A stretch of DNA of 18,180 nucleotides, taken from assembly GCF_001949145.1 (NCBI RefSeq), contig NW_019091480.1:1187623-1205802 (forward strand). The letters run 5' to 3'. Positions 1 to 9,267 of the stretch are shown here, one piece after another. This DNA comes from Acanthaster planci. Its lineage: Eukaryota; Echinodermata; Asteroidea; Valvatida; Acanthasteridae. A program made the position numbers and the translations under genes. How positions within the stretch are numbered: position 1 is the stretch's first letter; each line of letters starts with the position of its first letter. The notes beneath the pieces are model-generated. The model made no database searches and was not told where the DNA came from. It was given only the letters and a program-made list of their open reading frames with translations.

Positions 1-577
1 TTGTGGTGGCAAATCCATTCTTAGATGTCTTTATTCCACTGAACTGTCACTGTAATCATCACGTTTTCTGTGTGTCCTGTTGACATGAAGCAGGTTGAAC
101 TTGTTGACTACTGCACTTGATTTCGTAGGGTGTTTCTATAGTATGCATACAGGTACTCTTCAGGTTTCTATTGGAGCACAATTGTTTTACAGATGTACAC
201 CCTTCACACTGCCAGCAGCGTATTTGTTGTGTTTTTTGGTGATGCCGGTGTATTCAATTTAATAATAACAATAATTTTTTATAAAGTGCGCTCCATAAAA
301 ATTATCTCAGAGCGCTATACAATATACACTACAAACTATAACACCCGATAGGCCCTAATTAAAAATCATTACATATTACAAACTACAGGGATCAATTAAA
401 TAAAACAATGATTATTTAAAAATCAACATAAAACTTAATTCACTAATTTACATTACAATAACCTTTTATTTTCCTTAAGTATACTCATAGTGGCAAAATC
501 CATACACCTGTTACCACTAGTATACTTGTAGTCGGCAGTCAGCATGTTAATAACAACTATCTACTTCTTTGTTACAG
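1..577. other. AT-rich intronic or flanking sequence
   Basis: No exon can be supported here. The stretch is AT-rich, especially 255-460, and includes a repeat fragment listed separately. If 578-628 is an exon, this is the intron before it and the rest of the gene lies before position 1. A possible acceptor near 92 (tgaagCAG) is followed by stops in two frames and no clear donor, so I did not call it. Confidence 0.5.
259..340. repeat. Dispersed AT-rich repeat fragment (TTTATAAAG... GCGCT type)
   Basis: An AT-rich run with repeated AATAAT words leads into a TTTTATAAAGTGCGCTCC block, then an ATCTCAGAGCGCTATACAA block about 15 bases later. The two halves share an AGCGC core in inverted sense (GTGCGCT and AGCGCTA). 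A related segment, with ATAATAATGATCAACATTTATAAAGCACTC, lies at 11437-11475. Two copies of the same word order in non-coding DNA suggest an interspersed repeat. The family name and true ends cannot be told from this window. Confidence 0.4.
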
Positions 578-628
578 ACTGGATAAATATGACATTGGAA
601 TGTGTTGCACCAGAGATACCTGAAAGCC
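578..628 (+). CDS. Candidate internal exon of the PARP4-like gene
   Basis: A pyrimidine-rich acceptor (tacttctttgttacAG, ending 577) and a good donor (GTGAGT, 629-634) bound 51 bases. Read in phase 1 the exon is open and gives about 16 residues, WINMTLECVAPEIPES. It exits in phase 1 and so fits the phase-1 entry of the exon at 2254, giving ...IPES-P-SYVPTSP across the join. A second frame hits a stop just before the donor. There is no recognisable domain, so the call rests on splice signals and phase alone. If real, it lies in the linker after the vWA part of the protein. Confidence 0.35.
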
Positions 629-1341
629 GTGAGTCAATGGCCCATTGTTTTTTCGTCACAGATCCTGCTCCGGATCATGGGATCTATATCTGTGCAAAAA
701 CAGGCAGACCCGTTCACAAGCACATCAGATGACATTGATGACTGAATATATATTATCGTACGGCATTTATTTCACATTTTGGAGACAGAATGTCTGTGGT
801 ACTGTGTACATGTTCCAGGAACATCAGATCAGATGTAATGTTCCGTAATTGCAAAGTGCATTCTAAAAGAATTCTGAAGACATGCGGTAAGAGAAGTTCA
901 TTGAATGCTTTAAATCTACAAAAGAAACTTCTTGTTTCTCTCCGTCCATGGCACACGCTGCCAGCTTTAATCTTTCCCAGCCCATCTTGCAAGTTGGGCC
1001 CCTTAAAATGTAATCCGCAGCAACTATTGCTGCGTCGGATCAGCAATCATCAATCAGGATTGCAGCAAGACAAACCAGACCATTGATTTTGAATGCCGGT
1101 TAGATTCTCACACAGTGGCCCAGCCAGCGCCCTTTCCGTGGACTGATGAAGATGACAGTGGCTCATGCATGGCGTGGGTTGTGATGCCATTTTGTTTCCA
1201 AAATGGTTTTCCCTTTATTTATTAATTGTAAACTGTGCTCACCCATTAAGTTTGTAAAGCCAGTGCAGCTTTTTGTGGGCAATGTTACTAGGGCGCTGGG
1301 GCTGAATTCAAATTGGGAGATCAGCTTTGGGCTGGGCACTG

Positions 1342-1408
1342 CACCCTGTTGCTTCTGAACAGAGTTGATCTTTAATCAACTCCGTCAGTTCTGAGTTGGT
1401 GAAGGGTG
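1342..1408. repeat. Imperfect hairpin
   Basis: GAGTTGAT (1362-1369) pairs perfectly with ATCAACTC (1375-1382) around a 5-base loop. The pairing extends one mismatch further to give ACAGAGTTGAT against ATCAACTCCGT. An outer CACCCT (1342-1347) pairs with AGGGTG (1403-1408). It may be a small foldback repeat or the remnant of one. No target duplication was seen. Confidence 0.45.
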
Positions 1409-1606
1409 TCTCCCCTATTTCACATTAAATTTCTGATAGCCCGGGCAAAACGTGATGGACCTGTGGACTAAACGCACAGTAGTGCTCCATCCATCCCCAA
1501 GACAAGTTGAAATTACAAATCTTGTTGCTTTCTTCTTTTTCTTTCATATTGAACACAGTGATGGGTAGCCATATTAGTCAGATATCAACAATGAAAATAT
1601 ATGCAG

Positions 1607-1820
1607 CACTTTGATGACCAACTAAGGTCCATTTTTGCATGAGCTTTCATAGCAATAGATACTTCATTAGATGCAATGACATAATCATCACCTGTTGTCT
1701 AGACCATCATACAGGGCCTGTATTATACCTTGCCTAATGATGTTTACTGCGTTGCATCTGATGAAGTAGTTGTGCTATGAAAGCTTATGTAGAATTTTAC
1801 CTTTGCTAGTCATTAAAGTG
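1607..1820. mobile_element. Foldback (long inverted repeat) MITE-like element
   Basis: The left arm (1607 to about 1677) and the reverse complement of the right arm (about 1752 to 1820) align over about 71 positions with about 54 identities. The shared stretches include CACTTT at the outer end, AGCTTTCATAGCA in the middle and TACTTCAT-AGATGCAA at the inner end. About 75 bases of unrelated sequence separate the arms. This is the layout of a non-autonomous foldback element. There is no coding capacity and I could not see a clear target-site duplication. A related word, GAAGAAGTAGTTGT...TGAAAG, recurs at 10523-10546, so the arm sequence belongs to a dispersed family. Confidence 0.65.
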
Positions 1821-2253
1821 ATAAATACATGTATCATTTTTCCATTCATTTTCAAATGCAAGCCTTTTTTTAACAGGTCATTCCTGCAGGATTTTGAGAA
1901 TTGTCATGTCAGTGTGAAGCAATTTTCATAATTAATAATATTTTTATACTGACCATCTTCTTTTTTGGGGGGGGGCGTGTGAAACATGTCTGCATGGGTT
2001 GGTGGTAGTCACAGGACACACTCTGTTGCATGTGTGTTACCAGGGTAGGGGGAGGGGAAGAGGACTTTTTTTTTAAATACCAGGGAATGAACCCCTTCCA
2101 CCATTAATGGTTCATCAGTTTGCTCTCATTAGGACAAAAGTCCTGCCCCCTAGAACATGTCCTAGCAACGCCCATGGTCTATTTGCCGTCGCGCGTGTTG
2201 AACTTTGAGTGTATTCATTCATTATTCACCCTATCTCTTTTTTGCCTCAACAG

Positions 2254-2397
2254 CGAGCTATGTACCCACTTCACCGTCTTTTATGGGTGCGTCAGATCCT
2301 TTTGCTCGAATTGGGTACATGAGTGATGATGATGAGGAGTATTTGGAGCCAAGCGCTGAGGAAAGTTACGATTTGGATGAGGATAAGTATGAGAATG
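2254..2397 (+). CDS. PARP4: Acidic linker exon of the PARP4-like protein
   Basis: The acceptor is tctcttttttgcctcaaCAG (ending 2253) and the donor is GTGAGC (2398). The exon is 144 bases and enters and leaves in phase 1. It encodes SYVPTSPSFMGASDPFARIG followed by an acidic tract (MSDDDEEYLE, then SAEESYDLDEDKYEN). The serines inside acidic runs are typical casein kinase 2 type sites. Low complexity and charge suggest a disordered segment. It belongs to this gene by phase and by the matching acidic style of the next exon, not by a recognised domain. The gene assignment comes from the C-terminal exons. Confidence 0.65.
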
Positions 2398-2951
2398 GTG
2401 AGCAGATGATGGAAAGCATATTGATGCTAAGCATGGCTATGTTCCGGTTTCTGCTTAGCGTGTCGTTGATTAAACCCCAGTGATATCACCAATGTGGTAA
2501 AATAACACTAGCTTACCAATCAAGCATTATTAATTTACCAATCAAGCATATTATAAGAAATCCTCAGTGGTATTCAGCCAGGATATCAGCTTGGTAGCTG
2601 ACCAGAACTGGACAGCTGTCTTTCAAATCACGCATCTATAATGGAGAAAAGCACAGTCTCCAAAGTTTGGGAGTTCGCATTGGTTGCTGTGCCCAACTTG
2701 ACCCGAAGTTTTCTCTTCTGCATGGAATGCTGTGTCAATCTATGTTCGTAGATGTGTCTGAAATGAGTTGAATAGCTGTGAGACATCACCAGACAACAAC
2801 CTGTTGGCCCATCCTCTCCCAGTATTGAGCAGAAGATATGTAGGGCGCTGAGTTCAGCCTGCCTTGCCCTAGTCTGTCTCTCAGAAACCCTTAATGCACT
2901 GGTTCACCGTTGGGTTAAGAATCTAATCATTTGTTTGTGTTTTCTTTCAAG
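2398..2951. other. Intron
   Basis: Bounded by GTGAGC and a pyrimidine-rich acceptor (gtgttttctttcaAG). It holds one 15-base direct repeat, TTACCAATCAAGCAT, at 2513-2527 and 2535-2549. No other structure was seen. Confidence 0.6.
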
Positions 2952-3023
2952 ATGAATCAGAGAGCTCTGAAGAGGAAATGGAGCGGGATCTTTTCCTCTT
3001 GGAGGAGGAAAAACAAGCACTCC
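2952..3023 (+). CDS. PARP4: Acidic coiled-coil-like exon of the PARP4-like protein
   Basis: The acceptor (tttctttcaAG, 2951) and the donor GTAAGG (3024) give a 72-base exon, phase 1 to phase 1. It encodes about 24 residues: DESESSEEEMERDLFLLEEE, then KQALR or similar across the junction. The glutamate-rich ESESSEEE run continues the acidic character of the previous exon, and ERDLFLLEEEKQAL could form a short charged helix. A second donor, GTTTGT at 3030, would add six bases and keep the same phase. The join to the next exon is uncertain because the phase-1 exit does not fit the best acceptor at 5381. Confidence 0.6.
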
Positions 3024-5381
3024 GTAAGGGTTTGTTTTTGAGTACCTAGGCTTTATACATGAAACCGGGGAGCCCGAAACCGGTACAAAGAGTTGGACCT
3101 TGTAACAAAAGACCATGCTCAGCCCAAAAGACTGAGCTGCTGGGCATTACCGACATTTTTTCACTCTCAATAGTGGAGATAATCCAGCCTTGTTTTGTAA
3201 CAGTATACCACGGTGTGGGGCATTTAGATTGAGCGGATTACCACCGGGGACTAAAGCGCTCCACCACCGCAGCGATGAGCCACACAGCACCGCTGCATGC
3301 TAATCTGGCCCCTATTGAAAAGAGGTCAGCAGCGCACTGTTCCAGGTTCGGGGCCAAAAGAATCTTACATAACACCGCACAATCTGGGCTATTTTTACAA
3401 GGCTGCAGGCCTGGCTGAAATACTCAGGCATCAATGAAGGCTACCTGTCACCTTAGAGTAGAGCCCAAAGAGCCCTTCATGTGTGTTTAAATGTCCGTTA
3501 AATAAAATGATGAATTTTTGAAAAATTTTGAAAACTGAAAATCTTGAAAATTGCCCTGTATGTGTGCGCTGCATTTTTATTAGCACCCGGCAGCAAGTGG
3601 TTATTACCGAGTAATGAAATTTTTCAATTAACACTGGCTATATTTTCTGAGCAGTGGGCAAATAGAAGTTGTATCTAGTGCTGTAAGCAGCAAGAATTTC
3701 CAAATGGGTGAATTAAGCCAAAATTTTGATTATGTTTTCGAATTAGCTGGGTGAGAACCTGTGCACCTTCAATCTTACATAACCTTTCATTTGTCTGATC
3801 CTTTCCACATAAAATAGCTTTTCCTTCGAGCTGCAGGAAAAATATTGGAGGGGGCGGGGAGCTGTTTCGAAAAAAAGAGTCCAAACATGCAAGTGTCGCA
3901 GGAGAAGATAAACCTGTAAGTCAGCCATGGAGATAACTTTACTATTTTCGTAATGCCAGTCATTATAACCATGAACTGGCTTCAAATTTGGCCAAGAGCT
4001 AGGCATGTTGTTTCCAAAGCCCTTAAAGTAATGGCAACTCGCTGGTTATGTTAGTACCTTGTACACATGGCACATGCAGTATGTTCAATCTTTATATACC
4101 CAGTACAACACCACTACACCGACCAGCACAGTACCGAACAGCTGGGTTCACCAAACATCCCTTTTGATTCCCAAATTGTCAGTGTACCTTTGCTGAACAT
4201 TGAAAAGTTACATGAACATTAATTAAAAAGCAGTTTAATTAGGACCGATTATAATATCCAGAAAGGTGAGGAAACTCGTAGCTCAAGAAATCATACAAAG
4301 AGCAACAGCCAACACTGCATGCAGTCTGTGTCACATGTGGCCCATGCTCTACACAATGAATCTTTGAGTGTGCACAGGTGGCTGTGTTAATCAGCCTCCA
4401 AGTAATGCACAGTATGCATGTGACATGAGCAGCTCTGACGCAGAAAATCGTTTTGGTGTTATTACTCCGAAGGCAAGAATTTTGCCTTGCTTAAAAAATC
4501 AAAATAGAAAATACGGAGAGAGACTGATTTAGCTGTGTGACAGAAATCTTCATCTAGTTGCTGCTTTGTTTTAGTTTTAACAGCTTTTGCCTAACATTTC
4601 TTATGTTGCTAGGATCAGACATTTATAATTGAATGTGAAACAGTGAGCGTCAAGGCCCAATTTTCAGTGTTGATGTTTATGTGTAAGTCAGAAATGTCGG
4701 TTCAAAATTCTCACGCAGATACATTTGGTAGGCAAACCATCCCACGTTGGACTGGGCAGGATTCAGGAGAGGGTGCATTAGTGACTGATTATCGCTGTAC
4801 AGGATGACAGCTACATGCATGCTGAACATTTTATGTGGATCCCGTTGTAGTAGTGGTGTACTGTGTTGGTCACTTGTCGACAGCGATCATTTCTCTCAAA
4901 CCCCCCCCCCTTGTGTATACTATGCAGAAACACCCTAAAGAGGGTATTACTGGAAATGTTGCTGACTGGAATGTTTGGATCAAATGATACCAAGATTGTC
5001 AACAGATTTGGAAAAGAGTTAACTCTAGCCGCTGTACGATTCCCCCAGCCAAACTAATTCATGTTTTGCACACTGCTGTCAAACTTCGAGTCTACACATG
5101 GGTCATCGATGGTCAGTCAATAAACGTTCAGCCTTAGCACTTGGAATCAATCTCCACTCTTCAAGCCTTGAGCTATTGAGATTGAGTGCATGGATTATTT
5201 TACGACACATCAGTTACTGGCTAGTGTACCATCATGAATACATGTATTCCCTCATTTGGAACACCATGGCCTCTGAAAGCACAGGAAGGATGTCTGCGAC
5301 AGTCTGAATTTCTACCTTGTTTTCTCAAAAGGTATTGTAAGGAAATGGAGTTGAACTTTCATTTATCTCTCTTTTCTGTAG
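3024..5381. other. Long intron, possible microexon
   Basis: No clear exon. A 14-base segment (3902-3915) lies between CAG and GTAAGT. It would turn the phase-1 exit of 3023 into the phase-0 entry needed at 5382, adding REDKP, but its acceptor lacks a pyrimidine tract. The intron also holds a C10 run (4901-4910). The open frames on both strands (such as 3743-4006 and 4863-5057) show no domain and no matching splice sites. Confidence 0.45.
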
Positions 5382-5433
5382 ATGCTGAAAAAGAAACCAG
5401 ACAAAGAAGAACAAAAGTTAGAAAGCGACAGAA
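5382..5433 (+). CDS. PARP4: Short Lys/Glu-rich exon (5' boundary uncertain)
   Basis: A strong acceptor (atctctcttttctgtAG, 5381) and a consensus donor (GTAAGT, 5434) bound 52 bases. The large exon at 6149 needs a phase-1 exit here. That requires phase-0 reading from 5382, which gives MLKKKPDKEEQKLESDR and a methionine codon across the junction. Phase 0 does not match the phase-1 exit at 3023. Two solutions keep the frame. One is a weak internal acceptor at 5400 (gaaaccAG), giving KEEQKLESDR. The other is an extra exon upstream, such as 3902-3915. The phase-1 reading from 5382 leaves in phase 2 and reaches a stop soon after 6149. The exon is probably real, but its exact start is open. Confidence 0.5.
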
Positions 5434-6148
5434 GTAAGTAAAAAGTTTCTTTTTAAATCTGCTTCCAGAATGCAAAAATCAGAATCACTTTATGCCAACC
5501 ATCCTTTATGCCTGTTGTATATTTGCTGTTGAGCTGTAAAATCTAATACAGGAAAGTTTATTACCAAGTAGGGTTTTTTCGAGCATAACCTTTTTAAGGA
5601 TGCATGAACAATTGTTCGTGAGTGAATCACACATCAGCCACAAATGAATGCTATCATTGACTAAAATCCCCAAACCAAGCAGGGGGTACCCAGCAAGCAG
5701 TACTGAAAAAGCCTTCGTCTTGTATCAAGTGTTAAGCTGGGGCAAGTCTTGTGACAGACAAGATGGTCTTCTGCTGTTATACCCTGCAGAGCTCCAACCG
5801 AGACCAGCACAAAGTCCCAACTCACACCCACAATCAAACTTGGGGGGGGGGGGGGAAGCACTCCTGTTTCACTTCTCTACTCCTTTGAATTCAGTGCCTG
5901 AGATCAGACTTGTAGCTCGATTGGGAATGCCTAGTGTCGCAGGCTTGTTTGCCTCCAAATGACAGATGAAAAGTGTTGGCCATAATCCCAAGCGCCTGAT
6001 TAATCAAAGTTACATGTATGTAGCCTTGTTTAAAAAAGCAAAGAGCTCAAGAGCTGAATTTGCTAAGGCTGGATTCCTGTGCACGCTCCTTTAATCTGGC
6101 AGAATCACTTGTGTAAACCTTCTCATTCTTGTCATACACAACTTACAG
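5434..6148. other. Intron with G14 run
   Basis: Bounded by GTAAGT and the acceptor tcatacacaacttacAG. It contains a 14-base G run (5842-5855). The 104-codon open frame across 5648-5962 runs through this G tract and shows no family features. Confidence 0.6.
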
Positions 6149-7846
6149 TGTCTATACGACCAAAAGAAGCAGCTCCCCCTGCACATGCTAAGGTCTTGGT
6201 GGAAGATGTGGTAAACACCGGTTTCTTCACCTCCACAGGACAGCAACAAACACAGCAACAAGAGCATGCAACGGTAAATTTGCTTCCGGGTCTGTCCTTT
6301 AAAGCAGTTGAGCATTCCCTGGAACCTGCAACCTATAGAAGGTTGTCCTCTCCACCCTCAAGCCGACGAGCAAAGGGAATATCAGAACAGGCTATAACGC
6401 CTTCTACTCCAGCCGCTGGATACTCCTCACTAGACTCAGCGTGGGGCGGGCAGCCCCGAGGCCTTCCCGGAATGATGGGAGAGTTCTTGGGAGACACTGA
6501 ATCAGCTGATTACCTGGTAAGATCACAAGTGGCAGGAGGGTTTTCATTTGGAGCAGCTGCCTCTGCTGCAGCAACCCCAAGTTTTGGAAGTGCTGGTCCC
6601 CAGGCAGTGGGTGATAAAGCCACATCTTCAGATGTTACACCAAGAGCAGAAGCCGCATCAGGGTTCTCATTTGGTGCAACAACCTCCACTACCTCATTTG
6701 GTGGTTTTGGAAGTGCCCAGCCTCCGTCACTGGCTGATGAGTCTTCATTTGCTGATTTCACACCAAGGGCAGTAGCAGCGGCAGGATTCTCATTTGAAGC
6801 ATCAGCCCCCGCTGCACCTTCCATGACTTTCGGAAGTTTTCAGCCTCCACCCACGGCTGCCATACCCACAGCCACCTCTGCCCCAGCAAGACCTGGCTTT
6901 GCTGCCTCTGGTATGTTTGGACAAGCAGCTCCGGTGGCAGCTAGCCTTCCTAGGCTCCCATTAGATACCGGCGTCATGATAGGAATTACTCCCCCCCTTC
7001 CAATTAATGCCCAGCAAGCTGTTCCACCCCCACTCCCATTAAGAAGGGCTGTCCCAGAGCTTCAGCTGGCAAGTGACAAGGTGTGCCCCAAAATACTCCC
7101 TCTACCCACACTTTCTGTGTCGGTCCTAGAGCCTGAAGCACAATTTGTTGCTTCATTTACATGTACGTCAACCCAACCATGTGAGATGAAGAGAGCGTCA
7201 AAGCGACGGGCTGGTAAGAAACCAGAGGCAAAAAAAGTCAGTCCACTCCATGGACGTAGAGCACAAGATTCCAAGGAATCACCTGAACCTGCTACTGGTT
7301 TAAAAGTGGCCCGGAGTACAATGGGCACAGTGAAATCTGCAGTGATTAGTGAGGAGGGCGTTGCTCTAGGAAAACGTCCGGGGCCCATTCAGCAGAGGAG
7401 AAGCCTACAGAAAGATACAGCCAGAGCCAAGATGGATGAGCCGTGTGAGAGAGAAGCCCCAGCAAAACTCTGGGCAACAAAGAAAAAGAAGAAAGGTTAC
7501 ATGTTACCGACCTACAGTATATCTCTGGAGTCAGGCAAAGCAGAAGATTACATTTCTGAGGAGGTTGGTCTTTCTTTTGAGGATGCTTCAGTCCTGACAG
7601 AAATGGCAGATGGCCAAGATGAGATGGAAACATCTGCTGCATTCGATTGGCAAATAGTCCAACGTCGAACTGAAAAAAAGAGAGGACGGGAAGCCAGCGC
7701 TGCTGTTGGCAAGGGCCGACCCTGTGATGATGAACTGCCCCCAGCAGTCCCTCCCAGTCAGATGGCCAGGGACCATGATGCAATGGATGACCAGATAAGC
7801 GAAGCCATTAGTGCGCCACTGGGCTTTGAAGCAAGGGAGTCATCAG
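6149..7846 (+). CDS. PARP4: Large linker exon of PARP4-like protein, with FG-type repeats
   Basis: This 1698-base exon enters in phase 1 after acttacAG and leaves in phase 1 at a strong donor (GTAAGT, 7847). It encodes about 566 residues of mostly disordered sequence. In order there is: a Q-rich patch (GQQQTQQQE, about 6238-6270); Ser/Pro-rich sequence; a three-unit tandem FG-type repeat of 41 residues (listed separately, from 6538); MFGQ; proline motifs TPPLP (6988-7002) and VPPPLP (7021-7038); a basic cluster KRASKRRAGKKPEAKK (7189-7236); KKKKK (7480-7494); and an acidic tail (EDYISEEVGLSFEDAS, EMADGQDEMETS). Basic clusters of this type often act as nuclear localisation signals, and PPLP-type motifs bind WW or related domains. 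These roles are inferred. The exon joins by phase to the vault-binding exons. Antisense frames inside it are shadows. Confidence 0.85.
6538..6858 (+). repeat. Tandem 123-bp (41-residue) FG-type coding repeat
   Basis: GFSF begins at 6538, 6661 and 6784, exactly 123 bases apart each time. Units 1 and 2 match at the GFSFGA start, an internal FGSA (GSAGPQ or GSAQPP), and an end of the form TPRAxAA. Unit 3 starts GFSFEA, with FGSFQPP at the matching place, then diverges. The 14 residues before unit 1 (TESADYLVRSQVAG) also resemble the end of a unit, so a worn earlier copy may exist. FSFG and xFG motifs recall nucleoporin FG repeats. Whether they behave that way here is unknown. Confidence 0.85.
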
Positions 7847-7961
7847 GTAAGTTCACCTCCTCTGCCGAAGCCACCCTGACATCTGTCAGGATTTTAGTGG
7901 TTGTCCAGGAAGATTTTTCATTGACTAAAATAAATAAAGCCAATTAGTTATCATAAAGAGA

Positions 7962-7990
7962 AATAAAGGAGTTTGTTTTGTTCAATATTG
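7962..7990 (+). promoter_or_regulatory. Possible intronic polyadenylation signal
   Basis: AATAAA begins 15 bases after the in-frame stop reached by reading through the donor at 7847. It is followed by gagtttgttttgttcaat, a GT/T-rich downstream element. Another AATAAA overlaps the end of the read-through frame (about 7929-7934). Together they could end a short transcript here. This is an inference from signals only. Confidence 0.4.
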
Positions 7991-8194
7991 CTCAACTTCT
8001 GAAGCCACTTTGATGTTTGTCATGGTCTGAATAGTTGACTTAAGAGAATAATGGGCTCCAGTTTGTTCACTCTTGCTTCTTGAAAGAATGGCCAACTTCA
8101 CGTTTATTATGTACTCTTAGAACAACTTCCATTTGTCAATTAATTATATATTTTTTGCCCTGCCCGACGTGTATTATCACACTGTGTACTCAGT

Positions 8195-8300
8195 GTTTGC
8201 CCCCAAACGCTTGTGAAAAATCACAAGTGTACTTGGGTGGGACTCGAACCTACGACCTCCTGCTTACCAGTGTGTCTTAACCACTCCACTACAGAGCTTG
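8195..8300 (-). mobile_element. tRNA-derived SINE fragment
   Basis: On the minus strand, GGTTCGAGTCC (8250 down to 8240) is an exact RNA polymerase III B box. TAGTGGAGTGGTTAAGAC (8291 down to 8274) is an A-box-like segment at the right distance upstream. The region between, where the anticodon arm would be, does not fold well. So this is a tRNA-like head and not a functional tRNA gene. Just 3' of the head is a hairpin (CTTGTGA, four A, TCACAAG; 8210-8227), plausibly part of the SINE body. Its 3' end and target duplication were not identified. Confidence 0.65.
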
Positions 8301-8767
8301 CCGGTGTCGGCTGGCTGGTCAGATGTAGCAGCGGGTACCACAAACAACTATTTTCAAGAAAAAAAATCTAAAATTTATTGACATCACCCTGGTGCAAATC
8401 CATCCTTGGAAATAACTTCCATTTGAGCGACAAAAAAAAAAGAAAACGGTTTATCCGAGAAAACTAAAGTTGATTTTGTTCTGCGTTGCTCTTGAGACTT
8501 AATTTGAATGATGGGAAATATGAAGATTATAAAAGGTGCATGAGTCGTGCAGGTTCTGAACTGATGAAGATACACTTTGTAGCATTTGTATCACACTGTT
8601 GTGGAGGCGAGAGACTGCTTTCAGTGATATTTTTCGCTGTACAAATTTCCTGTTATTCAGTACACTAAATACGGAAACATTTCCTCTTGCTGTTTTCAAC
8701 ATTTGGAATCATGATAAAGAACTTTGCAAAGTTGACTACCCTTAAAAGTTCTTGTTCTACATCCCAG

Positions 8768-8835
8768 GATTCAGAAAGCACCCTGGCACTTATCGTTTGG
8801 CAACCATCATGAGACTTTTGAAATCACAGAACGAG
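8768..8835 (+). CDS. PARP4: PARP4-like vault-binding domain, first exon
   Basis: A 68-base exon after acatcccAG, entering in phase 1 and leaving in phase 0 at GTGAGT (8836). It encodes FRKHPGTYRLATIMRLLKSQ followed by NE. The pattern 'L--IM-LLKSQNE' runs straight into DGCWDL of the next exon. This reproduces the 'L-x-LQ-x-x-DG-x-W-x-L' signature at the start of the C-terminal domain shared by PARP4 and VWA5-type proteins. In human VPARP this C-terminal part, about 160 residues, is the major-vault-protein interaction (INT) domain that targets cargo inside the vault. Family recognition is from memory of the domain pattern. Confidence 0.8.
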
Positions 8836-9040
8836 GTGAGTGAGTTGTTTGCTTAAATCTCACTGCTTTGATTTCAGACCCGAATTACATAGGAAAATCT
8901 TTAAGCTGGTGAAAGACAAGACCTTATCTTCCAGGCAAATCAGATAGATAATTCTCCACATAAACATTGAAGCGTTGAGGATCCTGGGATGATTCCCCTG
9001 AAATTGGAGCCTCAGTCAACCTATGTCTTGTAACTTGCAG

Positions 9041-9140
9041 GATGGGTGTTGGGACCTGTTTGCGGGCATTCAGGTGTTCGTTGGGGTCCGACTGAAGCCA
9101 GTCAGGAACCTACTGAAGGAAGCTGGATTGAACTCGCTAG
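9041..9140 (+). CDS. PARP4: PARP4-like vault-binding domain, second exon
   Basis: A 100-base exon after gtaacttgcAG, phase 0 to phase 1, with donor GTAAGT at 9141. It encodes DGCWDLFAGIQVFVGVRLKP, then VRNLLKEAGLNSLG. DG-x-W-x-L followed by a hydrophobic strand and 'L-x-x-G-x-x-SLG' matches the order seen in PARP4 C-termini as I know them. With the preceding and following exons it gives a domain of about 136 residues, somewhat shorter than the human counterpart. Splice boundaries and phases are clean on both sides. Confidence 0.85.
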
Positions 9141-9267
9141 GTAAGTGACAGGCCAAAAAAAAAATTAATAACCTTCGGACGTGCTGCATGTGCTGCTTAA
9201 GTTTTTTCCCTGCCATTTTGCACAGGGGTAAAAGTTAAGTAAGAAATAAGCCTGCTTTGGCCGAAGT

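Larger units (their letters stand above)
629..2253. other. Probable intron with repeats
   Basis: No convincing exon. The open frames between 645 and 1086 overlap one another on both strands and lack family features. The stretch contains an imperfect hairpin (1342-1408) and a foldback element (1607-1820). Homopolymer runs (G near 1967-1975, T near 2066-2075) and the polypyrimidine tract before 2253 are also visible. Confidence 0.5.
7847..8767. other. Intron, with read-through ORF tail and SINE fragment
   Basis: The upstream reading frame stays open for 33 codons past the donor, to a stop at 7945-7947. AATAAA (7962-7967) and a GT-rich run follow. A SINE fragment lies at 8195-8300. The acceptor is gttctacatcccAG (8767). 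Small open frames at 8384-8702 on both strands look like chance. Confidence 0.6.

Noticed and set aside
645-1086. Overlapping open frames on both strands (67, 97 and 98 codons)
   Set aside because: They overlap each other in opposite directions, lack splice sites in matching phase and show no domain or composition bias.
5648-5962. 104-codon plus-strand open frame
   Set aside because: It runs through the G14 tract, has no acceptor or donor fitting the gene's phases and shows no family features.
6510-6824. 104-codon minus-strand open frame opposite the FG-type repeat
   Set aside because: It is the antisense shadow of a repetitive coding exon; its own repeats follow from the 123-base sense repeat.
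7346-7783. 145-codon minus-strand open frame
   Set aside because: It lies wholly inside the large coding exon, antisense, with no domain.
8231-8300. Functional tRNA gene on the minus strand
   Set aside because: The B box is perfect and an A box is present, but the anticodon arm and acceptor stem do not pair properly. It fits a tRNA-derived SINE head.
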